Shown in pieces: positions 55,530 through 64,000 of a DNA stretch of 64,000 nt (position 1 is the first letter of the stretch; the number at the start of each line of letters is the position of its first letter). This DNA is from Nitrospira sp. (GTDB lineage: Bacteria > Nitrospirota > Nitrospiria > Nitrospirales > Nitrospiraceae), in the NCBI GenBank assembly GCA_024331125.1, contig JANDJI010000005.1, positions 62,001-126,000 of the forward strand. The letters run 5' to 3'. Under the pieces are notes generated by a model. That model was given only the letters and a program-made list of their open reading frames with translations, did no database searches and was not told where the DNA came from. The position numbers and the translations under genes are program-made.

Positions 55530-55961
55530 ATGACCGAACTTGAGGTGACCTCTCAGATCATTCAGGCGCTGGCCACTTATCTGAAGCGAGACCCTTCCAC
55601 CATTACCGAATCCCATCATCTTCGAGACGATCTCGGGCTCGATTCCGTGGCCATCATCGAGTTGCTCTTTGAGATCGAAGATCGATTTAAGATTCAAATT
55701 CCCGATCAAGATCTCCCCGGCCTGAGCACCGTAGGGTCCGTCGCTGCCTATGTGCATCAACGGCTTATGACCGGCCAAGCTTCGGCCTCCGCCGAAACGA
55801 AACCGGCCGCTGCTCCTAAGAAACCGACCGGTACAGGGGGAAAACGGTCGGCGACGGTTTCCAAAAAACCGGCCGCCGCCGGTCGAAAGCCGCCGGCCAC
55901 CCTTAAAAAGCGGGCCGCCGCTCCCAAGAAAGTCACTGCCGCAAAGGCCAAGAAGAGGTAA
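55530..55961 (+). CDS. Acyl carrier protein with long basic C-terminal tail
   Basis: A 143-residue protein. Residues 1-82 are an acyl carrier domain with the phosphopantetheine serine S39 in LGLDSVAIIELLFEIEDRF. Residues about 85-143 are a Lys-Ala-Pro-rich repeat-like tail (AAAPKKP, SKKPAAAGRKP, LKKRAAAPKK) resembling histone H1-like sequences. Ordinary ACPs are about 80 residues and strongly acidic, so the tail is unusual. GGAG lies 9 nt before ATG 55530. It is 6 nt upstream of lpxD, which uses acyl-ACP, so it may deliver the acyl group to LpxD. Confidence 0.9.
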   Translation: MTELEVTSQIIQALATYLKRDPSTITESHHLRDDLGLDSVAIIELLFEIEDRFKIQIPDQDLPGLSTVGSVAAYVHQRLMTGQASASAETKPAAAPKKPTGTGGKRSATVSKKPAAAGRKPPATLKKRAAAPKKVTAAKAKKR

Positions 55962-55967
55962 CGCCCC

Positions 55968-57071
55968 ATGGCTCTTCCTCGGCTGTCATCGCCCATCTCC
56001 CTTGCCGATGTCCGCCAAGTCGTTGGAGGAACGGTTCACGGCGACGAGGGGACACAGATCTTTGAGCTTGCAAGCCTCGGTGAAGCGACCCCCGAATCGT
56101 TGTCGTTTATCGCCGGCGATAAAGCCTTGAAGTCGGCACCAGCGGTTCGCGCGGCGGCACTGCTCGTCCATCGACACCTGCCGGAATTTGACGTTCCTCA
56201 AATCGTCGTCCCTCACCCCTTGATGGCTTTCGGCCTGGTCGCGCAGCGGTTCTTCGTCCGCCCCGCCCCTCCCCGCGGTATTTCCAAGGATCTTGTCCAA
56301 GGGACCGACGTGACCATCGGACCCGATGCGTCCATCTGGCCGTTCGTCACGCTGGGAGACCGCGTCACCATCGGCGCGCGCGTGACCCTCTACCCCGGCG
56401 TGTTCGTGGGGTCGGACTCGACGATCGGCGACGACACCGTCCTCTATCCCAATGTCGTGGTGAGGGAAGGATGCTCCATTGGATCACGCGTGATCATCCA
56501 CAGCGGAACCGTCATCGGCGCCGACGGATTCGGATACGTGCAGCATCAGGGGCGTCATCACAAAATCCCGCAACTCGGAAGCGTCGTCATTGAAGACGAC
56601 GTCGAGCTGGGCGCCAACGTAACGGTCGATCGGGCCACGCTTGGAGTGACCCGCGTCAAGCAAGGCACCAAAGTCGATAACCTCGTTCAGATCGCTCACA
56701 ACGTCACAGTGGGTGAACACTCCATCATCGTGGCGCAGGTGGGAATCGCCGGGAGCACGACTATCGGACACCACGTGATGATCGGAGGACAGGCCGGTCT
56801 CTCGGACCACATTCAGATCGGCGATTACGTGATGATCGCGGCCAAGGCCGGGGTCAATCGAAGTGTGGAATCAAATCAGGTCGTGGGAGGCATACCGGCT
56901 TTGCCGCGCGAACGGGCGCTGAAAGTGCAAGGGGTCTTTCACCACCTTCCGGAGCTGCATCAGCTCGTGCGCAGCCTGGAACAACGGGTCGCCGCCTTGG
57001 AATCGAAAAAATCCTCAAAACCGGCTAAACGCGGGACACCGCGGACTACGAACGCCCGGCCTGCACGGTAA
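55968..57071 (+). CDS. lpxD: UDP-3-O-acylglucosamine N-acyltransferase LpxD
   Basis: A 367-residue protein. The N-terminal domain ([28 protein letters not shown]) binds the uridine; the middle is a left-handed beta-helix of hexapeptide repeats ([30 protein letters not shown], positions about 110-140). The catalytic histidine lies in [14 protein letters not shown]. It adds the second 3-hydroxyacyl chain in lipid A synthesis. The end is a short Lys/Arg-rich tail ([20 protein letters not shown]) beyond the usual C-terminal helix. It is the last gene of the envelope cluster and abuts the convergent membrane-protein gene. Confidence 0.95.
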   Translation: MALPRLSSPISLADVRQVVGGTVHGDEGTQIFELASLGEATPESLSFIAGDKALKSAPAVRAAALLVHRHLPEFDVPQIVVPHPLMAFGLVAQRFFVRPAPPRGISKDLVQGTDVTIGPDASIWPFVTLGDRVTIGARVTLYPGVFVGSDSTIGDDTVLYPNVVVREGCSIGSRVIIHSGTVIGADGFGYVQHQGRHHKIPQLGSVVIEDDVELGANVTVDRATLGVTRVKQGTKVDNLVQIAHNVTVGEHSIIVAQVGIAGSTTIGHHVMIGGQAGLSDHIQIGDYVMIAAKAGVNRSVESNQVVGGIPALPRERALKVQGVFHHLPELHQLVRSLEQRVAALESKKSSKPAKRGTPRTTNARPAR

Positions 57072-57599
57072 TCACTTCTTGAGAATGATCCGCCGCCAGA
57101 GAAACAGTTTTACCCAGTAAAACCCCGCCCATGGCATCAAAAAAGCGGGAAGCGCTTCCACCTGGCCGTGAACAATCGCGACCACGCTGCTTCCGACCAG
57201 CAGGGCGATGCCGGCGATATAAGCGACCGGCGCCAGTTTGCGTCCAGGATGATCGATTGACTCCTGCGGCGTCTCTTTTTTGCCTTTTTTCTTTTGCCGG
57301 CTTGTCACCAATCTCATGCGAGCCGCGAAGGTTTCAGGAAAATGGGTAAACAGATAGCGGTGGTACGACGTCTGTCCCATTCCGAGGGCGACTCCCAAGA
57401 CGAACAGGCCGGTACTGAAGAAAAAGGTGGTCCAGGAATAGGTATCGGAGGCGATCAGTTGATAAGCCAATCCCCCGATCGCGCCCACCAGACAAAATAA
57501 GCCCACGACGCCCGAGGGGAGCAGGATGTAGGCCTGTACATAGTCCCGCGCCTGTTGCGCGACTTGATCAGGATGATGAATCGTAATGAGCTTGGGCAC
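57072..57599 (-). CDS. Four-helix hypothetical membrane protein
   Basis: A 175-residue protein with four hydrophobic segments (about residues 28-48, 58-76, 124-143 and 148-165) and a basic cytoplasmic loop (SRQKKKGKKETP). No family is recognised. It converges on lpxD with no gap. The regular helix pattern and codon use support a real gene. Confidence 0.75.
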   Translation of the reverse strand: MPKLITIHHPDQVAQQARDYVQAYILLPSGVVGLFCLVGAIGGLAYQLIASDTYSWTTFFFSTGLFVLGVALGMGQTSYHRYLFTHFPETFAARMRLVTSRQKKKGKKETPQESIDHPGRKLAPVAYIAGIALLVGSSVVAIVHGQVEALPAFLMPWAGFYWVKLFLWRRIILKK

Positions 57600-57810
57600 G
57601 GACGGAATTCCCCGGCACGACCGAAATGCTGCGTCGTGACGGGATTAGCACGATCGATGGGAAAACTGCAAGACACATCGCAGGCCCGTGATCATCATGA
57701 CCTCGACGCGGCGGCGCACGGCGCAGCAACCGGGAATTCAATGACGGCCAACGGTTTAGCTGTCGATTCGAACCAGACCGTTGAAAAATTCGAACCGCTC
57801 GATGCTCTTT

Positions 57811-58749
57811 TCACTTTATGCCGAGCAGACTGTCGATCGCCGAACGTTCCGCCAGTCTCTCTTCGGCCCAGGCATGAACAGCCCTGAGACATTCTTGCAG
57901 GCGCGATTCGACCGCTGCATACCGCCGCCCCGTCACGACCACTCGTTGCTGCATGACCAGCGTAAGGAAACCCATCAAGCCGTCAAAAAAAACGGACTGG
58001 GGCGCGTCGGCCTCTTTCGCGGATGACAAGAGCCGAGAGAATCGCCTGATAACTTCCCGGAATCGGTCGGCAAGCTGGTCGGACCACCGTTCTCCCCTCT
58101 TCAACGGGCCGACCGCTTCGATGATGGCCGGAATCTGAGTCTGTGCAATCTCCACAAACTCGGCCTCTTTTTTTGACGATTCATCCAGAAGTTCTTTCAG
58201 AAACATTCCGTTGCATTCTTCGACCCCTTTTTCCTTCAACTGCTCCACCCGCTCGATCACCGCCGGGAGAAGATGCCCGTTCCGCGTGGCGGACGCGCTC
58301 CGGCTCTCCTGCAAGCGGTGCAGCGCCGCCAGAAGGCCATCCGTGGTGATCGCCGCCGGGGCATCTTTGACAATATCACACACGGACGTTCCGCGGGGAT
58401 TCATCGCCGCGGCGCGAGTGAGCGACTCGCGGATACGCCCAAGGCCTTTGCAGAGGGCAAGATAGTCGCCGACGCCTCGCCGGGCGTCGGGGTCTCCAAC
58501 CGATTCGATGAGGAGGATGGCATCTGCACAGGCTTCTTTCACCTCCGGAAAGCCGGCCTTGACCGCCGATTCTCGTATGCCGGCGACTTCCGTTTTCATC
58601 GCCCGCGCAAGCGCGCGATGCCGGTCCGGATCGGGACCTTGTTGCAGTTCATCCAGATCCACGTGAATTCGTTCAAGTCCTTCCTGCGCCTCCCGAATCA
58701 ACTCGTCGAGCCGGTTTTGTTGAACCACGACCCTCGTTTGGATCGACAT
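57811..58749 (-). CDS. Helical protein of the chemosensory operon, possibly a degenerate Hpt
   Basis: A 312-residue, mostly helical protein with no membrane segment. Residues about 20-110 (VDLDELQQGPDPDRHRALARAMKTEVAGIRESAVKAGFPEVKEACADAI, positions about 31-79) have the helix pattern of an Hpt domain, but the position expected for the phospho-accepting histidine holds other residues. The rest is two further helical blocks (FLKELLDESSKKEAEFVEIA, then FFDGLMGFLTLVMQQRVVV). It is the last gene of the minus-strand operon, 41 nt after the receiver gene. A regulatory or adaptor role is inference. Confidence 0.7.
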   Translation of the reverse strand: MSIQTRVVVQQNRLDELIREAQEGLERIHVDLDELQQGPDPDRHRALARAMKTEVAGIRESAVKAGFPEVKEACADAILLIESVGDPDARRGVGDYLALCKGLGRIRESLTRAAAMNPRGTSVCDIVKDAPAAITTDGLLAALHRLQESRSASATRNGHLLPAVIERVEQLKEKGVEECNGMFLKELLDESSKKEAEFVEIAQTQIPAIIEAVGPLKRGERWSDQLADRFREVIRRFSRLLSSAKEADAPQSVFFDGLMGFLTLVMQQRVVVTGRRYAAVESRLQECLRAVHAWAEERLAERSAIDSLLGIK

Positions 58750-58790
58750 CGGTCTCCGCCCTTTTGAAAAATAAATCCCGCGCGATTCGA

Positions 58791-60128
58791 TTACGTGGCC
58801 GACTCGCGCTCTCCGATTCCCCTGCTTAGTTCCGACGCCACGCTCGCGATCTCACGAAGTTTCGCCCCTATTTCTTCCAAGCGCCTCGTGGCGTTCATGG
58901 CGACCCACTCGGTCTCGGCAAGCTTTTGAGCGATCTCCGCGCTGCGTTCGCGCTCCGCCGAAAGCAGCACTTTCAGTCCCTGCGTCTTGGTCGCCCTCGC
59001 CTCCGACTCGGAGAGGCGCCGCTCATATTCCTCCCTCGTCCGCCGTTCCGCCGCCAGCTCGGACTCCACCCCCTCCAGCTTCGCCTTCGCGACTAGCAAC
59101 AAGGCTTCCGTTTCATTCGCTTTCCGTTCGAGCTCCGCGCATCGCTCTCGCTCTCGCGCCAGCGCCGATTCCGCGTCTTTGCCGCGGGCCGCCTGCTCTT
59201 CCAACTCGGTCATTTGCTGAACCAGTTGGGCTGCCGAAGCCTGTTCAGTATGTAACGCCGCCTCCAATTGGGCGATGGTTGCCTCGGCCTGTTTCAGAGC
59301 CATGGCTTCTCGGCGGGCCGTTGCGACCGATTCCTGCGCCTCCCGCAACATGGATTCAAGCTGCGGGAGGCGGGACAATTCTTGCTCCAAGCCGTCCACT
59401 TTGGACTCCAACTCGCTCGCCCGTCGTCGTTCTTCCTCCAGCAGCCGCTCCAGCTCCCTCGCCCTGCCGACCTCCTTCTCAAGCTCGATGACGCGATCGG
59501 CCAGATCGTTCGCCCGATCCCGCTCCGCGTGAAGAAGACTCTCGACCTCGCTCAGCCTGTCCGCCGTCAATCGAAAGTCTTCTCTACTTTCGAGAGTCTC
59601 TTGTCCGGCCGATTCGCGACGGTCTTCCCGCGCCGCAGCCGTCTCCGGGGGAGGCTCGAGAGCAGGAGAAGAAGGGGATAAGAGCTCTTCTTGCTCAAGG
59701 GAAACTGCATCCTGATTTGGATCTGATCTCGCATCGCTCGACGGCGCTGTGGCGCGGGCATGCTTCCGGGCCAGCAACTCCGACACCTTGTCCTTCAACG
59801 ACGTGCCTTGAAACGGCTTCTTCAGCACTCCATCGGCCTGACAGGCCTGCGCCTGTTGCGTCACTTCATCGTTTACGATCCCCGATATCAACAAAACTGG
59901 TATCGCCGCCAACCGAGGCTGGTTCCGAACGAAGGCGCAGACTTCGTAGCCGCTTTTATCCGGCATGATGACGTCGCACACGATCACGTCCACCCCATCT
60001 TTCGCCAAACAGACCAGGGCTTCGTCGCCGTTCGCCGCGAGCACCACCTCGAACCCGGCCTCTATCAGGAGCCGTTCCGCAACCTTCCGCACCGCGATGC
60101 TGTCATCCGCGACTAAAATCTTGGACAT
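58791..60128 (-). CDS. Response-regulator receiver protein with long coiled coil
   Basis: A 445-residue protein. Residues 1-120 are a CheY-like receiver: acidic pocket in ILVADDS, phospho-acceptor D52 in VIVCDVIMPDKSGYEV, then LLISG and the lysine in LKKPFQG. Residues about 125-180 are a disordered linker. Residues about 185-430 form a nearly unbroken heptad-rich coiled coil (EKEVGRARELERLLEEERRR, AELERKANETEALLLVAKAKLEG and so on). No DNA-binding or enzymatic output domain is seen, so the coiled coil is likely the output. The CheA upstream is the likely phosphodonor. Confidence 0.9.
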   Translation of the reverse strand: MSKILVADDSIAVRKVAERLLIEAGFEVVLAANGDEALVCLAKDGVDVIVCDVIMPDKSGYEVCAFVRNQPRLAAIPVLLISGIVNDEVTQQAQACQADGVLKKPFQGTSLKDKVSELLARKHARATAPSSDARSDPNQDAVSLEQEELLSPSSPALEPPPETAAAREDRRESAGQETLESREDFRLTADRLSEVESLLHAERDRANDLADRVIELEKEVGRARELERLLEEERRRASELESKVDGLEQELSRLPQLESMLREAQESVATARREAMALKQAEATIAQLEAALHTEQASAAQLVQQMTELEEQAARGKDAESALARERERCAELERKANETEALLLVAKAKLEGVESELAAERRTREEYERRLSESEARATKTQGLKVLLSAERERSAEIAQKLAETEWVAMNATRRLEEIGAKLREIASVASELSRGIGERESAT

Positions 60129-60231
60129 AGGCGATCCCTTCTTCTCCGTTCCTCATGGCAAGACCCGCTCCGACGGACTGCGCCGGCGATTGACAAGCGC
60201 TCGTTCATTGTCAGGAATCAACCGGCTTTCG

Positions 60232-62664
60232 TCAATTTTTGCGCGCATTTTCACACGCCGCTCCTTGCGATGCATTCCTGGCCGCCGATGAATCCCGCTT
60301 GATTGCCGAACCCGGTTGGCTGATTTGAAGTCGGTTCGGATCAATCACAAGAACGAGCCGTCCATCTTGATCAACCGCCGTTCCCGAGAAATACGATCGA
60401 TCCAACAGTTTCAGAGAGTCCCATGTCCGAATTGTGAGATCCTGCCGTTCCAAAATCTCATCCACCGCCAGTCCCAGGGCTCCCCTCGCCGTTTGAACGA
60501 CCGCGATCGGCATCGATGCCTCTCTCGGGTCCGACTCATCTTTCAGAATGTGCCGGAGAGATCGCACCTCGACCGTTCCTTCATCCAAACGAAGGAGCGT
60601 GCGTTCCTCAGCGCGAATCAGCGAATCCGCCGGCGACACTGTGACCGCCCGAACGTTCGAAAGCGGGATCGCGTATCGATCGGCCCCCAGGCGGACGAGT
60701 AAGACCGCCGTGATCAGCGGCGTGACGGGGAGATGCAGGACGAACGTCGTTCCGACGCTCGGGCGTGACTCCACTTCAACGCGTCCCCCTATTTCTTCCA
60801 TTGTTCGTTTGACCGCATCAAGCCCCACCCCGCGCCCTGCGATAGGACTCGCCTGTGAGGCGGTCGAGAACCCCGGCGCAAAGATGCACTGAAGGATCTC
60901 CTGCTCGGAGAGGGACGGGAGATTCTTGGATTCAATCAACCCCATCATCAGAGCCTTTTGACGGACGGCATCCATGTCCACTCCTCTGCCGTCGTCTTCA
61001 ATCGCGATGACGAGCGCGCGCCCTCTCCGTTCAACGTGTACGGAGATCGTTCCGACTTCCGGTTTACCTTGCGCAGCCCGTTCGGACGGGGATTCGATTC
61101 CGTGGCAGACGGCGTTCCGGATCAAATGAGTCAACGTACCGGCCAGACGTTCAAGGATCGACGCATCGACCTCCGTATGCTCTCCCCGAAATATCAGCGA
61201 CACATGTTTTCCCGATTGGTCGGAGACATCGCGCACCGCACGCTGAAATCGTGAGAGGGCCAGACCGACCGGCACAAGGCCGACTCTGGAGATTTCCTCC
61301 CGTAACGACCCGGTCGCCCGCCGTGCCTCGTCCATCTCCTCACGGGCGTGTTGAAGCCCTCCACGCAATTGCATCACGATATCGGCCGTTGTGTTGTTCA
61401 TTAGGCTGCTGCGCTGGGCCGAGCGGTCTGTGTTCTCTTTGCCCTCACACTCGCGGTCGCTCGCTCCTGATTCGAGCGACTCGCCCTTCTGAGCCTTTCC
61501 GCCCGACGTTTGCTCGGCGAGCCTTTCCAGGCCCCTCAGTTGCCGATCCAACCGACCCCATCCGATCATGAGATCATCGACCAGATTCATCAGCCGATCA
61601 AAGCGGGAAGAGTCGGCATGGATGATTTTTGGCTTTTCTTTCTTTCCATCGTCGTTCCGTCTCCCTGTCCTCGCTCGATCGCCGACGGGGTCTTCGGCCT
61701 GTTTCAACGGACTTGGTGTTTCGGTAACATTCCGCTTCAGCGCTTGTTCAAGAGCAAAATCTCGGTCGAAGCATTGCAGTTCCGACGCGACGGTGTGAAA
61801 CCGTCTTTTTGTCTCCTCAAGCTCTCTCGGATCTTTCCGGCTCAACGCACGAATAACGTCGATCGCGCGAAGCAGGACCAGGACCTGTTCGGGCGTGGTA
61901 TAACGACCGCCGGCCTTGACCGCTTCCAGGAAATCCTCAAGGCGATGGACAAGATCGCCGATCGCCTGGAAACCGACCGTATAGGCGGAACCTTTGAGTG
62001 TATGGGCCGTTCTGAAAAGGCGGTCGATCAGTTCTCGGTCATCGGAGTCCTCGCTCAATCGGAGAAGTCCCTCTTCCAATTCTCTCAGATGCTCTACGAC
62101 TTCGAACAAGAAATACGACGCCTCTTCTTCATCCAACGTTGGGAGAAAGTAGAGATCTGAGCCGTTCGGATCAGCATCAATCTCGTGAGTCACCGGCGAC
62201 GCGTCTTCGTGAGATTGGACCGGCACCTCATTCGCCGACGAATTCGACCGGTCGTTCAAGAAAGCTTCGGAGGAAGCCAGACATTCTTCGATCACCTTCC
62301 GGTCTTCTTCCTCTCCCTTCAGAATCGCCTGAACGAGCGTCTTCATATCTTGCACAAGTTTCCTCGTTACAAGAACCCCCTGAGACCGCGCATGATCGGA
62401 AACCGTCGCCGTTTTTTCACAGAGTGCCTCCAACCGTTCGCAGAGACGGGCGACTCCATCATATCCGTACAGAGCGGCGGCTTGTTTGATTCGATGCGCC
62501 GCGACGACGCATGCACGGATCGACTGAGGAGCGGGCTCGCTCCCGTCATGTGGGTTCAACGTATCGGCCAGAACCCGAAGGGCGTCCGAGGCTTCTTCGA
62601 CGAACACGCCGATGAGATTCCTCTGCTCCATTTCCGATCTCATCGGCTCACCCACGCCGCTCAC
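60232..62664 (-). CDS. cheA: CheA-type chemosensory histidine kinase
   Basis: An 810-residue kinase. Residues about 15-110 are a first Hpt-like domain with a variant box (AAHRIKQAAALYG). Residues about 175-280 are a canonical Hpt with the phospho-histidine in FRTAHTLKGSAYTVG. A linker follows, then the dimerisation helices and an ATPase domain: HLIRNAVCHGIE (N box), IAIEDDGRGVDMD (G1) and IAGRGVGLDAVKRTMEEIGG (G2). The C-terminal CheW-like domain (about 660-790) couples it to the receptor. No receiver is fused; the next gene supplies one. GTG 62664 has AGGG about 9 nt upstream; ATG 62643 is an alternative. Confidence 0.92.
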   Translation of the reverse strand: MSGVGEPMRSEMEQRNLIGVFVEEASDALRVLADTLNPHDGSEPAPQSIRACVVAAHRIKQAAALYGYDGVARLCERLEALCEKTATVSDHARSQGVLVTRKLVQDMKTLVQAILKGEEEDRKVIEECLASSEAFLNDRSNSSANEVPVQSHEDASPVTHEIDADPNGSDLYFLPTLDEEEASYFLFEVVEHLRELEEGLLRLSEDSDDRELIDRLFRTAHTLKGSAYTVGFQAIGDLVHRLEDFLEAVKAGGRYTTPEQVLVLLRAIDVIRALSRKDPRELEETKRRFHTVASELQCFDRDFALEQALKRNVTETPSPLKQAEDPVGDRARTGRRNDDGKKEKPKIIHADSSRFDRLMNLVDDLMIGWGRLDRQLRGLERLAEQTSGGKAQKGESLESGASDRECEGKENTDRSAQRSSLMNNTTADIVMQLRGGLQHAREEMDEARRATGSLREEISRVGLVPVGLALSRFQRAVRDVSDQSGKHVSLIFRGEHTEVDASILERLAGTLTHLIRNAVCHGIESPSERAAQGKPEVGTISVHVERRGRALVIAIEDDGRGVDMDAVRQKALMMGLIESKNLPSLSEQEILQCIFAPGFSTASQASPIAGRGVGLDAVKRTMEEIGGRVEVESRPSVGTTFVLHLPVTPLITAVLLVRLGADRYAIPLSNVRAVTVSPADSLIRAEERTLLRLDEGTVEVRSLRHILKDESDPREASMPIAVVQTARGALGLAVDEILERQDLTIRTWDSLKLLDRSYFSGTAVDQDGRLVLVIDPNRLQISQPGSAIKRDSSAARNASQGAACENARKN

Positions 62665-62691
62665 GATTCTCGCCCTCTGTGCCGCCGCTCA

Positions 62692-64000
62692 TCAGGCCAG
62701 CCTGAATCGAGCGACGGAAGCCGTCACACTCTCCGCCGATTTATCTACGTCCTCCACTGCGGCCCGCGCTCTGTCCATTGCGAGTTGCGCGGCGTTGGCT
62801 TCCTCGATCACGTCTTTGACGAACCGGCCGACCGCGTCGATCGAAGACGCTTGCTCCGCAACGGCCGAGGCAATGGTTCCGGCAAAATCGAGAGATCGTT
62901 GCGCAAACGCCGAAATGTGGTGGAACGTGTCTTTCGTTTGAGCCGCGGGAAGTCTCCTGGTCGCCATGAGGCCCATCTCCCGCTCCATGGCGGAGACGAC
63001 GTTTCGCGCCTCGTTTTGCACGGCCTTGGCCAAATCCACGACGTCTCGCGCGGCCCGCATCGAGCTTTGAGCCAGGGTTTTCACCTGATCGGCCACAACG
63101 ACAAAACGGTCTCCTGCCTCTCCCGCACCGATGGCGTCGATGGCCGCGTTCAACGCGAGAAGGGTCGTCCGGCCGGCCGCCTCTTGAATCGTCGACGCCA
63201 GATGCCCGATGTCCGAACAGCGATCGTTGAGCGCCTTGATCTGCGCCGTCGCGCGCCGGACGAAATCACGAATATCCTCCGAGCGTTGCGACGGATCTCC
63301 CGCGGCAATTCTTCCCTCCTCCGCGGCCTCAATCGCTTCTCGTGCCGATTCGGACGAGGCTCTTGCGATTTCAGAAACCCGTCGCATGGCAATCACCAAC
63401 CGTTCGACCGTCTCAAGCGCCTTCAGAGCCTCCTCGCCCCGATGTCCGGCTGCCTCCGACGTTCGACCGCCGTAGTCCCGCAGGATGCCCGCCGATTTTG
63501 ATATCCGCTCCGCGGATTCGCGGACGTGCAGCAGCAATTGCGAAAATTTCTGAATCATGAGATTGAATTCTTGCGCGACGTCCCCCACGACGTCGGCCGT
63601 GACCTCGCCTCGCTTGGTGAAGTCTCCTTTTACAACCTCCGCCATCAACGTTTGGAACCGCTTCAGCCGTTTCTGCAGTCGATCCCGATCTTCTTCAGCC
63701 GACGCAAACGACGCCGCCCGCTCCAACAGGATGTTGAGCGTCTTGGCCAGGCGGCCCAATTCATCATACCCTTCCGATCGAGCACGGGCCTGCAGATTCC
63801 CCGCAACGGCCTGCCCGGCGACGTCGGCCATACGCCCGACGTTTCGGGAGACGCAGCGTGCCGATACATATCCGACGCCGCCCCCCAGAAGGAGGGCGCA
63901 TGCCCATCCGATCAACAGCGAGTCGGCGTAATCGTCCGCCTCCGCCCGTATTTTCTCGTTCGCCTCCCTCGCCGATTCCCGAATCTTGATCATCAACTCG
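62692..64000 (-). CDS. Methyl-accepting chemotaxis protein (5' end outside window)
   Basis: At least 435 residues, open to the right edge. The visible part begins with a membrane helix (SLLIGWACALLLGGGVGYV), then a HAMP-like region (LARSEGYDELGRLAKTLNILLE area) and a second HAMP-like segment. The C-terminal signalling domain has the conserved hairpin with ASTIQEAAGRTTLLALNAAIDAIGAGEAGDRF (positions about 295-325), a close match to the universal tip and flank motif. It senses an input, probably through an N-terminal domain beyond the window, and controls the adjacent CheA. Confidence 0.9.
   Translation of the reverse strand, partial: ELMIKIRESAREANEKIRAEADDYADSLLIGWACALLLGGGVGYVSARCVSRNVGRMADVAGQAVAGNLQARARSEGYDELGRLAKTLNILLERAASFASAEEDRDRLQKRLKRFQTLMAEVVKGDFTKRGEVTADVVGDVAQEFNLMIQKFSQLLLHVRESAERISKSAGILRDYGGRTSEAAGHRGEEALKALETVERLVIAMRRVSEIARASSESAREAIEAAEEGRIAAGDPSQRSEDIRDFVRRATAQIKALNDRCSDIGHLASTIQEAAGRTTLLALNAAIDAIGAGEAGDRFVVVADQVKTLAQSSMRAARDVVDLAKAVQNEARNVVSAMEREMGLMATRRLPAAQTKDTFHHISAFAQRSLDFAGTIASAVAEQASSIDAVGRFVKDVIEEANAAQLAMDRARAAVEDVDKSAESVTASVARFRLA

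Overview
The window reads as a bacterial chromosome segment of moderately high GC from a diderm (Gram-negative) organism. The diderm call rests on lptF, lptG and lpxD, a ydbH-ynbE-ydbL type AsmA operon and lipoproteins. My best guess is Nitrospirota (Nitrospira-like), from the general look of the proteins (DUF3047 protein, Pyr_redox plus TVP38 operon, A-adding tRNA nucleotidyltransferase with DHH and CBS domains, Frz/Pil-like chemosensory genes). This is inference; there is no rRNA marker in the window. No rRNA or tRNA gene was recognised.

Layout. 1-30.9 kb is ordinary chromosome: an Lhr-type helicase (cut by the left edge and recognisable only by translating the open minus frame), an SDR, a CPBP protease, an amidohydrolase, a J-domain protein, an MFS transporter, a CCA/A-adding enzyme, a three-gene redox/membrane operon (14.0-17.1 kb), the ydbH-ynbE-ydbL operon (17.9-21.3 kb), assorted small or exported proteins, a GNAT, a Sel1 lipoprotein, a methyltransferase and HrpB. 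A 720 bp gap at 30.9-31.6 kb carries three perfect DnaA-box sequences.

31.6-48.1 kb is an accessory, defence-rich island. It holds a type I-C CRISPR-Cas locus transcribed leftwards (cas3, cas5c, cas8c, cas7c, cas4, cas1, cas2, leader, then 16 repeats and 15 spacers), an AbrB/PIN toxin-antitoxin pair, a second PIN pair, and a 505-residue reverse transcriptase lying between remnants of hsdS and hsdR. In the cas operon, cas5c is broken by an internal deletion plus frameshift, so crRNA processing and Cascade assembly are probably defective while the adaptation genes look intact. The reverse transcriptase seems to be the surviving piece of a type I restriction operon ordered hsdS-RT-hsdR. A FAD/Fe-S D-lactate or glycolate-type oxidoreductase with a coupled MoaD/ThiS-like gene sits inside the island.

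48.1-57.6 kb returns to core functions: a 2-hydroxyacid dehydrogenase, a large TPR protein, a cold-shock protein, then an envelope-lipid cluster on the plus strand (lptF, lptG, a FabF-type synthase, an acyl carrier protein with an unusual basic tail, lpxD). 57.8-64 kb is a minus-strand chemosensory operon: methyl-accepting protein (5' end outside the window), CheA kinase, a receiver protein with a long coiled coil, and a protein that may be a degenerate Hpt module.
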